Source: Acidovorax sp. YS12
GTDB lineage: Bacteria; Pseudomonadota; Gammaproteobacteria; Burkholderiales; Burkholderiaceae_C
Assembly: GCA_021496925.1 (NCBI GenBank)
Contig: CP053915.1
Coordinates: forward strand, 1-64,000
Direction: 5' to 3'
Length of the DNA: 64,000 bases
In this document: piece after piece, positions 33,436 to 41,823 of the stretch
Position numbering within the stretch: the stretch's first letter is position 1
Layout of the letters: every line of letters starts with the position of its first letter
Made by a program: the position numbers and the translations under genes
The notes under the pieces: generated by a model
Database searches by the model: none
What the model was told of the DNA's origin: nothing
What the model saw: only the letters and a program-made list of their open reading frames with translations

Positions 33436-34365
33436 ATGACCGGATCGCCCGCTCCCACCCCCGCAGCCTGCCTGCTGTACTTCGGCGACGAACGTCCCGC
33501 CGCCGAGCGCCTGGCCGCCGCCAGTGGCCTGGCCCTGCGGCCCGTGCAGCGCCACCGCTTTCCGGATGGCGAGCTCAAGCTCACCCTGCCGGTGGACGCC
33601 TCCGGCCAGTTGCCCGCGCGTGCCGTGCTGCTGCGCAGCCTCTATCAGCCCAACGACAAGCTGGTTGAACTGCTGCTGGCCGCCCGCGCCGCACGCGGCC
33701 TGGGCGTGCGCCACCTCACGCTGGTGGCGCCGTACCTGGCCTACATGCGCCAGGACATCGCCTTCCACCCTGGCGAGGCGGTGAGCCAGCGCATCGTCGG
33801 GCCGTTCCTGGCCAGCCTGTTCGACGCCGTGGTCACCGTCGATCCGCACCTGCACCGCGTGGCCACGCTGCCCGAGGCCGTGCCCGCGGCCCAGGCTGTG
33901 GTGGTCAGCGGCGCGCCGCTGCTGGCCGACTGGATCGTGCAGCAGTGCCCCGGCGCGTTGCTGGTGGGCCCCGATGGCGAATCGGCCCAATGGGTGGCCC
34001 AGGCCGCCCGGCGCCACGGGCTGCAGCATGCCGTGTGCACCAAGGAGCGCCACGGCGACCGCAGCGTCACCATCGCGCTGCCGCCGGTGGACGTGCGGGG
34101 CAGGGCGGTCGTGCTGCTGGACGACATGGCCAGCACCGGCCACACCCTGGCGCAGGCCACGCGCCTGCTGCGGCAGGCGGGGGCCGCCTCGGTCGATGTG
34201 GCGGTGACCCATGCCCTCATCGCGCCCGACGCGCTGGCTGCGCTGCATGACGCGGGCGTGGGGCGCTTCTGGAGTACCGATTGCGTGGCCCATGCCAGCA
34301 ACGCCGTGGCCATGGCACCGGCGCTGGCCGAGGCCGTGGCGCAGGTATTTGCTGCACTGGAGTGA
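33436..34365 (+). CDS. ribose-phosphate pyrophosphokinase-like protein
   Basis: A 309-aa PRPP synthetase homologue. The N-terminal half carries RHRFPDGELKLTLP and YLAYMRQDIAFHPGEAVSQRIVGPFLASLFDAVVTVDPHLH, matching the ATP-binding and regulatory-flexible regions. The C-terminal half holds the PRPP loop VVLLDDMASTGHTLAQATRLL. The catalytic KERHGDR motif is present. The start ATG is 2 nt after the phosphorylase stop. It is a second, divergent Prs-type enzyme, since the housekeeping prs is normally elsewhere. Paired with the phosphorylase it probably turns a ribose phosphate made by phosphorolysis into PRPP or a related diphosphate. Confidence 0.85.
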   Translation: MTGSPAPTPAACLLYFGDERPAAERLAAASGLALRPVQRHRFPDGELKLTLPVDASGQLPARAVLLRSLYQPNDKLVELLLAARAARGLGVRHLTLVAPYLAYMRQDIAFHPGEAVSQRIVGPFLASLFDAVVTVDPHLHRVATLPEAVPAAQAVVVSGAPLLADWIVQQCPGALLVGPDGESAQWVAQAARRHGLQHAVCTKERHGDRSVTIALPPVDVRGRAVVLLDDMASTGHTLAQATRLLRQAGAASVDVAVTHALIAPDALAALHDAGVGRFWSTDCVAHASNAVAMAPALAEAVAQVFAALE

Positions 34366-34375
34366 GCTGAGAAAT

Positions 34376-34437
34376 TCCTGTTTTGATAGCTGCTAGCGCT
34401 TATCCCATAAGGGCTAGGGCCATATTTCGCTTGAAAC
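34376..34437 (+). repeat. dispersed intergenic repeat, copy a
   Basis: Contains the family core GATAGCTGCTAGCGCTT, a short spacer, then GGGCTAGGGCC and a T-rich stretch ending CTTGAAA. It lies between the convergent Prs-like and methyltransferase genes. Six related copies occur in this window. Confidence 0.7.
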
Positions 34438-34440
34438 TTC

Positions 34441-35139
34441 TCAACCTGCGCGCCGCAGCAGCCGTACCAGCATGGGCCGCACGAAATGCGCGCCCTGCGC
34501 CGTGCAGTGCGGCGCGAAGGCCGCCGCCACGCGCTCCAGGATCTCGGGCGTGATGCGGTGGTCGGTAAAAGTGGGGCGCATCATGCGCCGCTCGAACTCG
34601 GCGAAGTCCTGGAAGCGCACCGGCATGTCGAAGCGCCGCCGCGCCGCCTCCACCCACGGGCTGCCCGGTGCGGCCAGCGTGCGGTCCAGCGCCGCCTGCG
34701 CGGCGGCGCGCACCGTGCCTTCGTCGTTGTACAGGCGCACCACCTCGTTCAGTGCGCCGTCGTACACCGGCTCCGACACGTACAAATGCCCGCCCGGGCG
34801 CAGCACGCGCGCGGTTTCGGCCAGGGCCTGGTCCATGGCGTCCAGCGGTACGTGGTGCAGCGACTTGAGCATCAGCGCCAGGTCGAAGACGCCGTCGGGG
34901 CACGGAATCGCCTGCGCCCCCGCCGCCTCGAAGCGCATGCCGGGCGCGGGCGCCTGCAGGTTGCGCTGGTGCTGGATGGCATCCACCTCCAGGCCCAGGT
35001 AGTCCAGCCCGGGCCAGCGCTGCAGCATCTGCCGCGCCATGCGCGCGGCGCCGCAGCCCAGCTCGATGATGCGCGGGCCGGGCGCGGGCAGGAGCTGGGC
35101 GATGAGGTCGAGTTCGTCGGTGAGGAGGGGATGGGTCAT
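34441..35139 (-). CDS. class I SAM-dependent methyltransferase
   Basis: A 232-aa Rossmann-fold methyltransferase (methyltransf_11/25 type). The SAM-binding motif is IIELGCGAARMARQML near residues 24-39, with the acidic residue in YLGLEVDAIQ and the post-motif FDLALMLKSLHHVP. LRPGGHLYVSEP marks motif IV/V. Substrate is not identifiable. The methyltransferase is intact and in its usual length range. It converges on the Prs-like gene across repeat copy a. Confidence 0.85.
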   Translation of the reverse strand: MTHPLLTDELDLIAQLLPAPGPRIIELGCGAARMARQMLQRWPGLDYLGLEVDAIQHQRNLQAPAPGMRFEAAGAQAIPCPDGVFDLALMLKSLHHVPLDAMDQALAETARVLRPGGHLYVSEPVYDGALNEVVRLYNDEGTVRAAAQAALDRTLAAPGSPWVEAARRRFDMPVRFQDFAEFERRMMRPTFTDHRITPEILERVAAAFAPHCTAQGAHFVRPMLVRLLRRAG

Positions 35140-35276
35140 GGAATCGGCTGCCGTGCGGATGAAGCCTTCGCATCATGTACCAACTGGCGAGGGGAAAGCG
35201 CCCAGTGGAAAGGCATTTCCCGTGGTCGGTGGACCGCACCCGCACACACCACCTTCCGCGTAGGTGCAATCGCGTA

Positions 35277-35353
35277 GCTATGTCTTTGGATGCGGTGGAG
35301 CATCCGGCAAAGCCCATAGCCGAAGCGAGAGTGATTGCGAAAGTTTTTTTCAT
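35277..35353 (-). pseudogene. fragment of a lipoprotein gene
   Basis: Reading from ATG 35353 gives MKKTFAITLASAMGFAGCSTASKDIAT, a clear lipoprotein signal with lipobox FAGC. Beyond that the frame becomes arginine-rich and unrelated, and runs on into antisense of the methyltransferase. There is no ribosome site before the ATG. I recall longer Comamonadaceae lipoproteins starting this way, so this is probably a truncated relic. Confidence 0.45.
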
Positions 35354-35484
35354 GAGGGGGATGGAGGTGACAAAAGAATGATGCTTGGTCTTTGGGCGGG
35401 GGGCTGGGAAGTCGGCTTCCAACAAACCGCCTTCTTTTTCACTGACGCAACGGCCTGGTGAGGCAGTTGCAAGGAGGCTCCCCG

Positions 35485-35622
35485 CTACAGCGCCCAGGTC
35501 CAGCCCACCGCCAGACGCTTCGCAATTCTTGAAGTTGCCCTTGCAGTGGTCATTTCGGTTTTCCAGGACATGTGCCCAGTCAAGGCAAGCGTTGCGGCGG
35601 TGATGAGGAGGGGGCTTTTCAT
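35485..35622 (-). other. possible short exported peptide or gene relic
   Basis: A 45-aa frame from ATG 35622. The first 16 residues look like a signal peptide (MKSPLLITAATLALTG) and the end reads RLAVGWTWAL, the kind of aromatic end seen in outer-membrane proteins. No good ribosome site. It may be the fused two ends of a deleted gene or chance. Around it (35140-35765) I found no intact gene and no riboswitch. Confidence 0.3.
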
Positions 35623-35765
35623 GGGTTTGTGGCCTGCCGGTAGCGGGGGGGGGCGGTCAGACGTCGTTCACTTGGTGTGTTGCAAACTGTTTGTTGAGTA
35701 TAAACATCAAAATTTGCTGTGTATATGGCGTCGATGGTGAGACTTCGCGTGGGCAGGATGCGCGC

Positions 35766-36098
35766 ATGCCGCTCTCGCCCCCGCCCGCCCCTCAACCGCT
35801 CAGCGCATTGCCACTCGCGGCGGCTCTGGGCCGCAGGGTGAAGGAGTGCCGCCACCAGGCGGGCAAGTCGCAGGAGACGCTGGCCTTCGAGGCGTGCGTT
35901 GACCGCACCTATATCTCGTCGGTGGAGCGTGGCGCTGCCAACCCCTCTGTGGAGACCTTGGCCAACATTTGTCATGCCCTGGGCATCACGCTCGGCGAGT
36001 TGTTTGCGCCGCTCGATGACGTGCCGCTCGCGCCCACGGGCATGCGCCGCGCCAATGCGGCGCGGCCGCCGGAAATCGTGCGTCGCCGCCTGCGCTGA
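35766..36098 (+). CDS. XRE-family transcriptional regulator
   Basis: A 110-aa protein: short proline-rich head, then an XRE helix-turn-helix (LGRRVKECRHQAGKSQETLAFEACVDRTYISSVERGAANPSVETLANICHALGITLGELFAPL, about residues 20-82). I chose ATG 35766 (AGGA 7 nt upstream) over the open frame back to 35691, whose first residues are unlike regulators. It precedes cbiB by 45 nt in the same direction, so it could be co-transcribed with it, but no operator is evident. Confidence 0.82.
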   Translation: MPLSPPPAPQPLSALPLAAALGRRVKECRHQAGKSQETLAFEACVDRTYISSVERGAANPSVETLANICHALGITLGELFAPLDDVPLAPTGMRRANAARPPEIVRRRLR

Positions 36099-36143
36099 GC
36101 GGTCTGGCTGCTGCGCTGCGGCACAGTGCGGTAGGCTCGCCCC

Positions 36144-37118
36144 ATGTGGTTTGAAGGATTCGAGAGCGGCGCCTGGGCCGCCGTGGCCGTGCTGGCCTGC
36201 GTGCCGCCGCTGGCCCTGGCCATCGACGTGCTGTGGGGCGAGCCGCCCGCGCCCGTGCACCCCGTGGTGTGGATGGGGCGCGCGCTGGGTTGGTGCGGCG
36301 AGCGCGTCGCGCCACTGTCTCCGCAGGCGCGCGATTACAAGCATTTTTGGCTTGGAGCCGTTGCCTGGTGCGCGCTGGCTGCTATCGTTTTCATAGTCTC
36401 CTGGGGCCTTGAGCGGCTGGCGCTGCAACTGCCCGTGCCGCTGGCGGCGCTGGCGCTGGCGTTGTGCCTGAAGCCGCTGCTGGCCTGGCGCATGCTGCGC
36501 GATGAGGTGCTGGCCGTCGAGGCGGCGTTGGCGCAATCGCTGCCCGCCGGGCGCGAGCGCCTGTCGTGGCTGGTGAGCCGCGACGTGCGGCAGCTCAATG
36601 CCGTGCAGGTGCGCGAGTCGGCCATCGAGTCGCTGGCCGAAAACCTCAGCGACTCGGTGGTCGCGCCCGTGTTCTGGTTCGTGCTGCTCGGGCTGCCGGG
36701 CGCGGCGCTGTACCGCTTCGCCAACACGGCGGACGCGATGTGGGGCTACACCGGCCCGCGGGGCGGGCGCTACTGGCTGTGGGCGGGCAAATGGGCGGCG
36801 CGCGCGGACGATGCGCTCTCGTGGCTGCCCGCGCGCCTCACGGCGCTGCTGCTGGCGCTGGCGGCGCGGCGCTGGCCCGCCGGCCTGGCGCGCGAGGCGC
36901 GCAAGACCCCGTCGCCCAACAGCGGCTGGCCCATGGCGGCGATGGCGCTGCTGCTCGGCGTGCGCTTGGCCAAGCCGGGCGTGTATGCGCTGCACCCGCG
37001 CGGGCGCCGGGTCGGGCCGCTGGACACGCGGCGCGCGGCCGCGCTGGGGGGGCTGGCGGTGCTGCTGCTCGCGCCGCTGTCCGTGCTCCTGGCGCTGTTG
37101 GTGAGGGCCGTGGCGTGA
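36144..37118 (+). CDS. cbiB: adenosylcobinamide-phosphate synthase (CbiB/CobD)
   Basis: A 324-aa integral membrane enzyme that attaches aminopropanol (phosphate) to cobyric acid in cobalamin synthesis. Family motifs: LAIDVLWGEPPAPVHPVVWMGRAL near the start, VNAVQVRESAIESLAENLSDSVVAPVFWF-like block (here LNAVQVRESAIESLAENLSD), YRFANTADAMWGY, and KTPSPNSGWPMAAMALLLGVRL. Residues about 65-86 (HFWLGAVAWCALAAIVFIVS) fall inside a copy of the dispersed repeat read in frame. The GTG start of cobC overlaps its stop. Missing cobS/cobU here suggests they lie elsewhere. Confidence 0.93.
   Translation: MWFEGFESGAWAAVAVLACVPPLALAIDVLWGEPPAPVHPVVWMGRALGWCGERVAPLSPQARDYKHFWLGAVAWCALAAIVFIVSWGLERLALQLPVPLAALALALCLKPLLAWRMLRDEVLAVEAALAQSLPAGRERLSWLVSRDVRQLNAVQVRESAIESLAENLSDSVVAPVFWFVLLGLPGAALYRFANTADAMWGYTGPRGGRYWLWAGKWAARADDALSWLPARLTALLLALAARRWPAGLAREARKTPSPNSGWPMAAMALLLGVRLAKPGVYALHPRGRRVGPLDTRRAAALGGLAVLLLAPLSVLLALLVRAVA
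36338..36400 (-). repeat. dispersed repeat, copy c, inside cbiB
   Basis: On the minus strand it reads ATGAAAACGATAGCAGCCAGCGC, a spacer, then GGCTCCAAGCCAAAAATGCTTG, matching the intergenic copies in this window. It lies wholly within the cbiB coding sequence and keeps the frame open, contributing part of a membrane segment. Confidence 0.65.
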
Positions 37119-38110
37119 ACGCGGTGCATGGCGGGCCGGACGCACTGGGCGTGCCGTTGTACGACTTCTCCACCAACGCCAACGCCTGCGGCCCCTGCCC
37201 GCAGGCGCGCGCGGCGCTGCGCGCGGCCGACCGCCGCCGCTACCCCGACCCGGCCTACACCGCGCTGTGCGCGCAACTGGCGGCGTTCCACGGCGTGGCG
37301 CCGCAGCGCATCGTGGTCGCGGCCAGCGCGAGCGAGTTCATCCACCGCATCACCGCCTTCGCGGCGCGCGCCGGGCTGCGCCATGCGGTGCTGCCCGCGC
37401 ACGGCTACGGCGACTACGCGCGCGCCGCCGCCGTGTGGGGGCTGGCCGAGTTGGGCGCGGCCGACGGCGGTGCGGCGCCGCCCGCGCTGCACTGGGCCTG
37501 CGAGCCCGCGAGCCCGCTGGGCACGGCGGACGCGGCCCTGGCGCGCTGGGCGGGCGAGGGCGCGGCGCCGGGCGCGCTGCGCGTGCTCGACTGCGCCTAC
37601 GCGCCGCTGCGCCTGGAAGGCGCCGCCACCATGCCGCCGCCCGGCGTCTGGCAGATGTGGACGCCCAACAAGGCCCTGGGCCTGACCGGCGTGCGCGCGG
37701 CCTACGCCATCGCGCCCGATGCGGCGCAGGCCGCCGCCGTGCAGGCGCTGGCGCCATCCTGGCCGCTGGGGGCGGACGGCGTGGCGCTGCTCGGCACGTG
37801 GACAGGCGAGGGCGCGCAGGCCTGGCTGGCCCGCTCGCTCGCCACGCTGCGCGCCTGGAAGGCCGCGCAACTGCGGCTGTGCGCCGCGCTGGGCTGGGCC
37901 GTGGTGCCGGGCAGCCAGGCCAACTATTTCACGGCGCGGCTGCCGCTGGCCGTGGCCGATGTGGCGCCCGCGCTGCAGGCGCTGCGCGCGCAGGGCGTGA
38001 AGCTGCGCGACTGTGCCTCGTTCGGGCTGCCGGGCCATGTGCGCCTGGGCGTGCTGGGGCCGGGGGCGCAGCGGGCGCTGCGCTCCGCGTGGATGCTCCT
38101 GATTGTATAG
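37115..38110 (+). CDS. cobC: threonine-phosphate decarboxylase (CobC/CobD-type aminotransferase fold)
   Basis: A 331-aa PLP-dependent class I/II aminotransferase-fold protein starting at GTG 37115 (GTGA overlap with cbiB). N-terminal FSTNANACGPCPQARAAL resembles the substrate-loop region of cobalamin-pathway decarboxylases. The PLP lysine is in MWTPNKALGLTGVRAAY. It should supply aminopropanol phosphate for the CbiB reaction, which fits its overlap with cbiB. Extreme GC and an open frame well upstream (to 36566) make the longer start a shadow of cbiB. The last codons and stop lie in a dispersed repeat. Confidence 0.88.
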   Translation: MNAVHGGPDALGVPLYDFSTNANACGPCPQARAALRAADRRRYPDPAYTALCAQLAAFHGVAPQRIVVAASASEFIHRITAFAARAGLRHAVLPAHGYGDYARAAAVWGLAELGAADGGAAPPALHWACEPASPLGTADAALARWAGEGAAPGALRVLDCAYAPLRLEGAATMPPPGVWQMWTPNKALGLTGVRAAYAIAPDAAQAAAVQALAPSWPLGADGVALLGTWTGEGAQAWLARSLATLRAWKAAQLRLCAALGWAVVPGSQANYFTARLPLAVADVAPALQALRAQGVKLRDCASFGLPGHVRLGVLGPGAQRALRSAWMLLIV

Positions 38111-38160
38111 CTGCTTGCGCTTGACTGGTGCGCGTTAGAGGCCGATTTTGCTTCTTATTT
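38100..38160 (+). repeat. dispersed intergenic repeat, copy b
   Basis: TATAGCTGCTTGCGCTT, spacer, then GCGTTAGAGGCC and a T-rich end. It supplies the stop codon of cobC. Confidence 0.68.
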
Positions 38161-38245
38161 TGTGCGCGGTACTTCAACGTTCCGTGGCGCTGCGCACAGC
38201 GTGTGAGACCGGCGCGGCCCACGACAGCGGACACCGCGGGGCGGC

Positions 38246-39433
38246 TCAGGAGGGGGTTGCCTCCAACCCCTGGTACGCCAGGTGCCTGAACTCGAAGGTG
38301 TAGGGGTTGCCGAAGCCGAAGTAGCGCTGCGTCATCAGCACGCCCGCCGTGTTCAGGCGCGGGTTGATCCACCACACGGTGCCCGCCAGGCCGCCCCAGC
38401 TCACTTCGCCGGTGCTGCCGGGCGGGTCGTATTTGCCGGGCTGCTCCAGCACCGACGCGCCCAGCCCGAACACCCGGCCGGGGTGCGCGGGCATGTTCGG
38501 AAAGCGCACGTACTGGCCCGGCGCGATGTGGTTGCGGTGCATCAGCGCGATGGTCTCGGGCCGCAGCAGCGTGGGTCCGCCGGGCATGAGCGATTGCACT
38601 AGGCGCACCTGGTCGCCCAGCGTGGACACCAGCCCGCCGCCGCCCGTCTGTCGCGGGGCGTCGCTCAGGTAGGCGCCGGGGTAGGGGGCGCTGTCCATGC
38701 GGCGCAGGCCGGGCTGGGTGGGGTCCATGAAGTCCACGCCGCCATACAGCGCCGCCAGGCGCGCGCGCTTGTCCTCGGGCACCCAGAAGGCCGTGTCCGC
38801 CATGCCCAGCGGGCCGAAGATGCGCTGCGCGAAGAAGTCGCCCAGGCGCTGGCCCGACACCACCTCCACCAGCCGGCCGAGCACGTCGGTGGCGAGCGAA
38901 TACTCCCAGGCCTCGCCGGGGTGGAAGGCCAGCGGCAGCGCGGCGAGCTGGTCGACGAACTGCGCCTGCGTCAGCAGCGGGTGGTGGATGCCCGACTGCT
39001 TGTAGGCGCCGAACAGCAGCGACCCGGGGTCGAACAGGCCGTAGGACAGGCCGGCGGTGTGCGTCAGCAGGTGGCGCACGGTGATGGGGCGGCGCGCGGG
39101 CTCCACGTCGCCGATGCGCGTGGCGCCGGCGCGCAGCACCTGCGGGCTGGCGAACGCGGGCAGGTGGCGCGCGATGGGGTCGTCCAGCGCCAGCAGGCCG
39201 TCTTCCACCAGCAGCAGCACGGCGCAGGAGGTGGGCAGCTTGGTGTTGGAGAACACGCGGAAGATGTGGTCCTCGCGCAGCGGCACGCCGGCCTCGATGT
39301 CGGCATGGCCGCAGACGAACTGGTCCACCACCGTGCGCCCGCGCAGCAGCGCGGTGGTAACGCCGGGCAGAAAGCCCCGTTCGACCTGCGCTTGCAGCGC
39401 GGCATGGAGGGCGTGGAAGGGCGATGCGGGCAT
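38246..39433 (-). CDS. serine hydrolase of the beta-lactamase/EstB family
   Basis: A 395-aa class C beta-lactamase-like hydrolase. The S-x-x-K nucleophile motif is SNTKLPTS, near residue 66; the Y-x-N-like motif is YSLATDVLG, which fits the Y-S-x variant of esterases; and the C-terminal part shows GLAGTVWWINPRL, in place of the usual KTG. No signal peptide, so likely a cytoplasmic esterase or peptidase rather than a periplasmic beta-lactamase. The ATG at 39433 has GAGGAG 4 nt upstream. It lies between cobC and cobQ on the opposite strand; no evident link to cobalamin. Confidence 0.88.
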   Translation of the reverse strand: MPASPFHALHAALQAQVERGFLPGVTTALLRGRTVVDQFVCGHADIEAGVPLREDHIFRVFSNTKLPTSCAVLLLVEDGLLALDDPIARHLPAFASPQVLRAGATRIGDVEPARRPITVRHLLTHTAGLSYGLFDPGSLLFGAYKQSGIHHPLLTQAQFVDQLAALPLAFHPGEAWEYSLATDVLGRLVEVVSGQRLGDFFAQRIFGPLGMADTAFWVPEDKRARLAALYGGVDFMDPTQPGLRRMDSAPYPGAYLSDAPRQTGGGGLVSTLGDQVRLVQSLMPGGPTLLRPETIALMHRNHIAPGQYVRFPNMPAHPGRVFGLGASVLEQPGKYDPPGSTGEVSWGGLAGTVWWINPRLNTAGVLMTQRYFGFGNPYTFEFRHLAYQGLEATPS

Positions 39434-39541
39434 GGGTCTCCTCGTGGCGGGCCGGGGGGCGATGCGCGAGCATGGCGCAGGCGTTCGCGCGCGGTTGGTC
39501 GCGCAGGGGACAATACGGGGTTTCTCCTGCCCCGCCTTGCC

Positions 39542-41044
39542 ATGACGACTGACCCTGCATCTGCCCCTGCTGCCCGCCCGGCCCGCTGCATCATGGTGCT
39601 GGGCACCACCAGCGGCGCCGGCAAGAGCTGGCTGGCCACGGCGCTGTGCCGCCATTACGCCCGCCAGGGGTTCAAGGTGGCGCCTTTCAAGGCGCAGAAC
39701 ATGAGCAACAACGCGCGCGTCGTCGCCGGGCCGCAGGGCGCCTGGGGCGAGATCGGCAGCGCCCAGTACTTCCAGGCCCTGGCCGCGCGCGCCGTGCCCG
39801 ACGTGCGCATGAACCCGCTGCTGCTCAAGCCCGAGGCCGACACGCACAGCCAGGTGGTGCTGCTCGGGCAGGTGAGCGAGGAACTCTCCGCCATGCCCTG
39901 GCGCGGCCGCAGCCAGCGCGTGTGGCCGCAGATCGCGGCGGCCCTCGACGCCCTGCGCGCTGAGAACGACGTGGTGGTGATCGAGGGCGCGGGCTCGCCC
40001 GCCGAGACCAACCTGCACGCCAGCGACGTGGTGAACATGCGCGTGGCGCGGCACGCGGGCGCGCGCTGCCTGCTCGTGACCGACATCGACCGGGGCGGCG
40101 CCTTCGCCCACCTGTACGGCACCTGGGCACTGCTGCCCGGGGACGAACGCGCGCTGATCCACGGCTTCGTGCTCAACAAGTTCCGCGGCGACGCCAGCCT
40201 GCTCGCGCCCGCGCCCGAGGATCTGCGGCGCCGCACGGGCATTCCCACCGTGGCCACCATTCCCATGCAGTGGCACCACGGCCTGCCCGAGGAGGACGGC
40301 GTGTTCGACATGGCCCCGGTGGGCGCGCATGCCCGCGGCGCCGTGCACACCACGGTGGCCGTAGTGGCCTACCCGCGCATCAGCAACCTGGACGAGTTCC
40401 AGCCGCTCAAGAACGTGCCCGGCGTGCGCCTGGTGTGGGCGCGCAGCCCGGCCGGGCTGGCCGGGGCCGACTGGGTCGTGCTGCCCGGCTCCAAGGCCAC
40501 GGCGGCCGACCTGGCCTGGCTGCGCGCGCGGGGGCTGGATGGCGCCATTGCCGCCCATGCCGCGCGCGGCGGCCGGGTGCTGGGCGTGTGCGGCGGGCTG
40601 CAGATGCTGGGCGAGGCGCTGGTCGATACCGAGGGCATCGACGGCAATGCGCCGGGCCTGGGCCTGCTGCCGCTGGTCACGGCCTTTGCGCGCGGCAAGA
40701 CGGTGCAGACCACGCGCGCGCGCTTCGGCGCGCTGCCCGGCGCCTGGGGCGCGCTGGCGGGCGTGGCGGTGGCGGGCTATGAAATCCACCACGGCCAGAC
40801 GGCGCAGCACCCGGCCATGGCCGCCAAGGGCGACGTGGCGCGCGAGGTGATCCCGGGCCTGGCCTGGAGCAACCCGGCGGGCAACGTGCTGGGCCTGTAC
40901 CTGCATGGCCTGTTCGAGGACGCCGCCGTGCTGCGCGCGCTGTTTGGCGCCGAGGCGCCCACGCTCGACGGCGTGTTCGACGGGCTGGCCGATGCCCTGG
41001 GCACCAGCTTCGCCCCCGGCGTGCTGGATGCCCTGGTTCAATGA
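39542..41044 (+). CDS. cobQ: cobyric acid synthase (CobQ/CbiP)
   Basis: A 500-aa amidotransferase that amidates four carboxylates of adenosylcobyrinic a,c-diamide using glutamine and ATP. The N-terminal synthetase domain has the P-loop LGTTSGAGKSWLATALCR and FKAQNMSNNARVV. The C-terminal class I glutaminase-like domain has the cysteine in RVLGVCGGLQMLGEAL and the histidine in LYLHGLFED. The ATG at 39542 opens the CobQ family start. It overlaps the convergent methyltransferase by 7 nt at its 3' end. Confidence 0.95.
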   Translation: MTTDPASAPAARPARCIMVLGTTSGAGKSWLATALCRHYARQGFKVAPFKAQNMSNNARVVAGPQGAWGEIGSAQYFQALAARAVPDVRMNPLLLKPEADTHSQVVLLGQVSEELSAMPWRGRSQRVWPQIAAALDALRAENDVVVIEGAGSPAETNLHASDVVNMRVARHAGARCLLVTDIDRGGAFAHLYGTWALLPGDERALIHGFVLNKFRGDASLLAPAPEDLRRRTGIPTVATIPMQWHHGLPEEDGVFDMAPVGAHARGAVHTTVAVVAYPRISNLDEFQPLKNVPGVRLVWARSPAGLAGADWVVLPGSKATAADLAWLRARGLDGAIAAHAARGGRVLGVCGGLQMLGEALVDTEGIDGNAPGLGLLPLVTAFARGKTVQTTRARFGALPGAWGALAGVAVAGYEIHHGQTAQHPAMAAKGDVAREVIPGLAWSNPAGNVLGLYLHGLFEDAAVLRALFGAEAPTLDGVFDGLADALGTSFAPGVLDALVQ

Positions 41045-41823
41045 CGCACGCAGTGAAACACCACCGTGGTGTAGGGAAAGCGCACCGTCTCGCGCCCGCG
41101 CAGCGCGGGGTGGGTGGCCACCAGGTCTTCGATGCGCGCGCGCACCTGGGCGCGTGCCGCATCGGGCAGCGCGGCGATGAAGCTCACCGACAGGAAGCGG
41201 TCCACGATCACCTGCGCGGGCGGCCCCACGTGCTCGTGGGGCAGGTGCGTTTCCACCAGCGGGCCGAAGCCCGGATGGGGAAAGCACGTGCGCCAGTCGC
41301 CCCGGTGAAAGCGCGGCGCATCGCCCTCGTACGGGGCGATGATGGCCGTGAGCGCGGCCACCCAGTCCACCGATTCGTCGCGCACGTTCCACACCAGGCC
41401 CAACCGCCCGCCGGGGCGCAGCACGCGCTGGAATTCGTCCAGGGCCTCGGGCCGCGCGAACCAGTGGAAGGCCTGGGCGCAGAGCACCGCGTCGGCCTGG
41501 CCGCCGGGCAGGGGCAGGGCCTGGGCCGTGCCCGCCACGGCGCGCACGCCGGGCAGGTGCTGCGCCTCGATCCCGGCGCGCATGGCGTCCACCGGCTCCA
41601 CGGCCACCACGCTGGCGCCCGTGGCCGCGAGCCGCGCGGTGAATTTGCCGGTGCCGGCCCCTACGTCGATTGCCTGGCGCCCCGGGCCCAGGCCCATCGT
41701 GTCCGTCAGCCAGCCTGCCAGCGCCACCGGATAGTCCGGCCGGCCGCGCGCGTAGGCCTGGGCTTCCTTTGCAAACCCCTGCCGTGCCGCCTCGTGCACG
41801 GCGTTCTCTGTTCCTGCCACCAT
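41038..41823 (-). CDS. class I SAM-dependent methyltransferase
   Basis: A 261-aa methyltransferase_11-type protein. Motif I is AIDVGAGTGKFTARLA, with VVAVEPVDAM and AVLCAQAFHWFARPEAL, a pattern typical of trans-aconitate/unknown small-molecule methyltransferases. The start at 41823 has AAGGTG upstream, and its ATG shares bases with the divergent cobT start codon (CATG). The substrate is unknown. The in-frame stretch upstream is antisense of cobT. Confidence 0.87.
   Translation of the reverse strand: MVAGTENAVHEAARQGFAKEAQAYARGRPDYPVALAGWLTDTMGLGPGRQAIDVGAGTGKFTARLAATGASVVAVEPVDAMRAGIEAQHLPGVRAVAGTAQALPLPGGQADAVLCAQAFHWFARPEALDEFQRVLRPGGRLGLVWNVRDESVDWVAALTAIIAPYEGDAPRFHRGDWRTCFPHPGFGPLVETHLPHEHVGPPAQVIVDRFLSVSFIAALPDAARAQVRARIEDLVATHPALRGRETVRFPYTTVVFHCVRH

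Noticed and set aside
35140..36143. Cobalamin riboswitch upstream of cbiB
   Set aside because: No matching B12-box or conserved core could be read on either strand.
36770..38038. Long minus-strand open frame opposite cobC and cbiB
   Set aside because: A shadow of the true genes; arginine/alanine-rich without domain.
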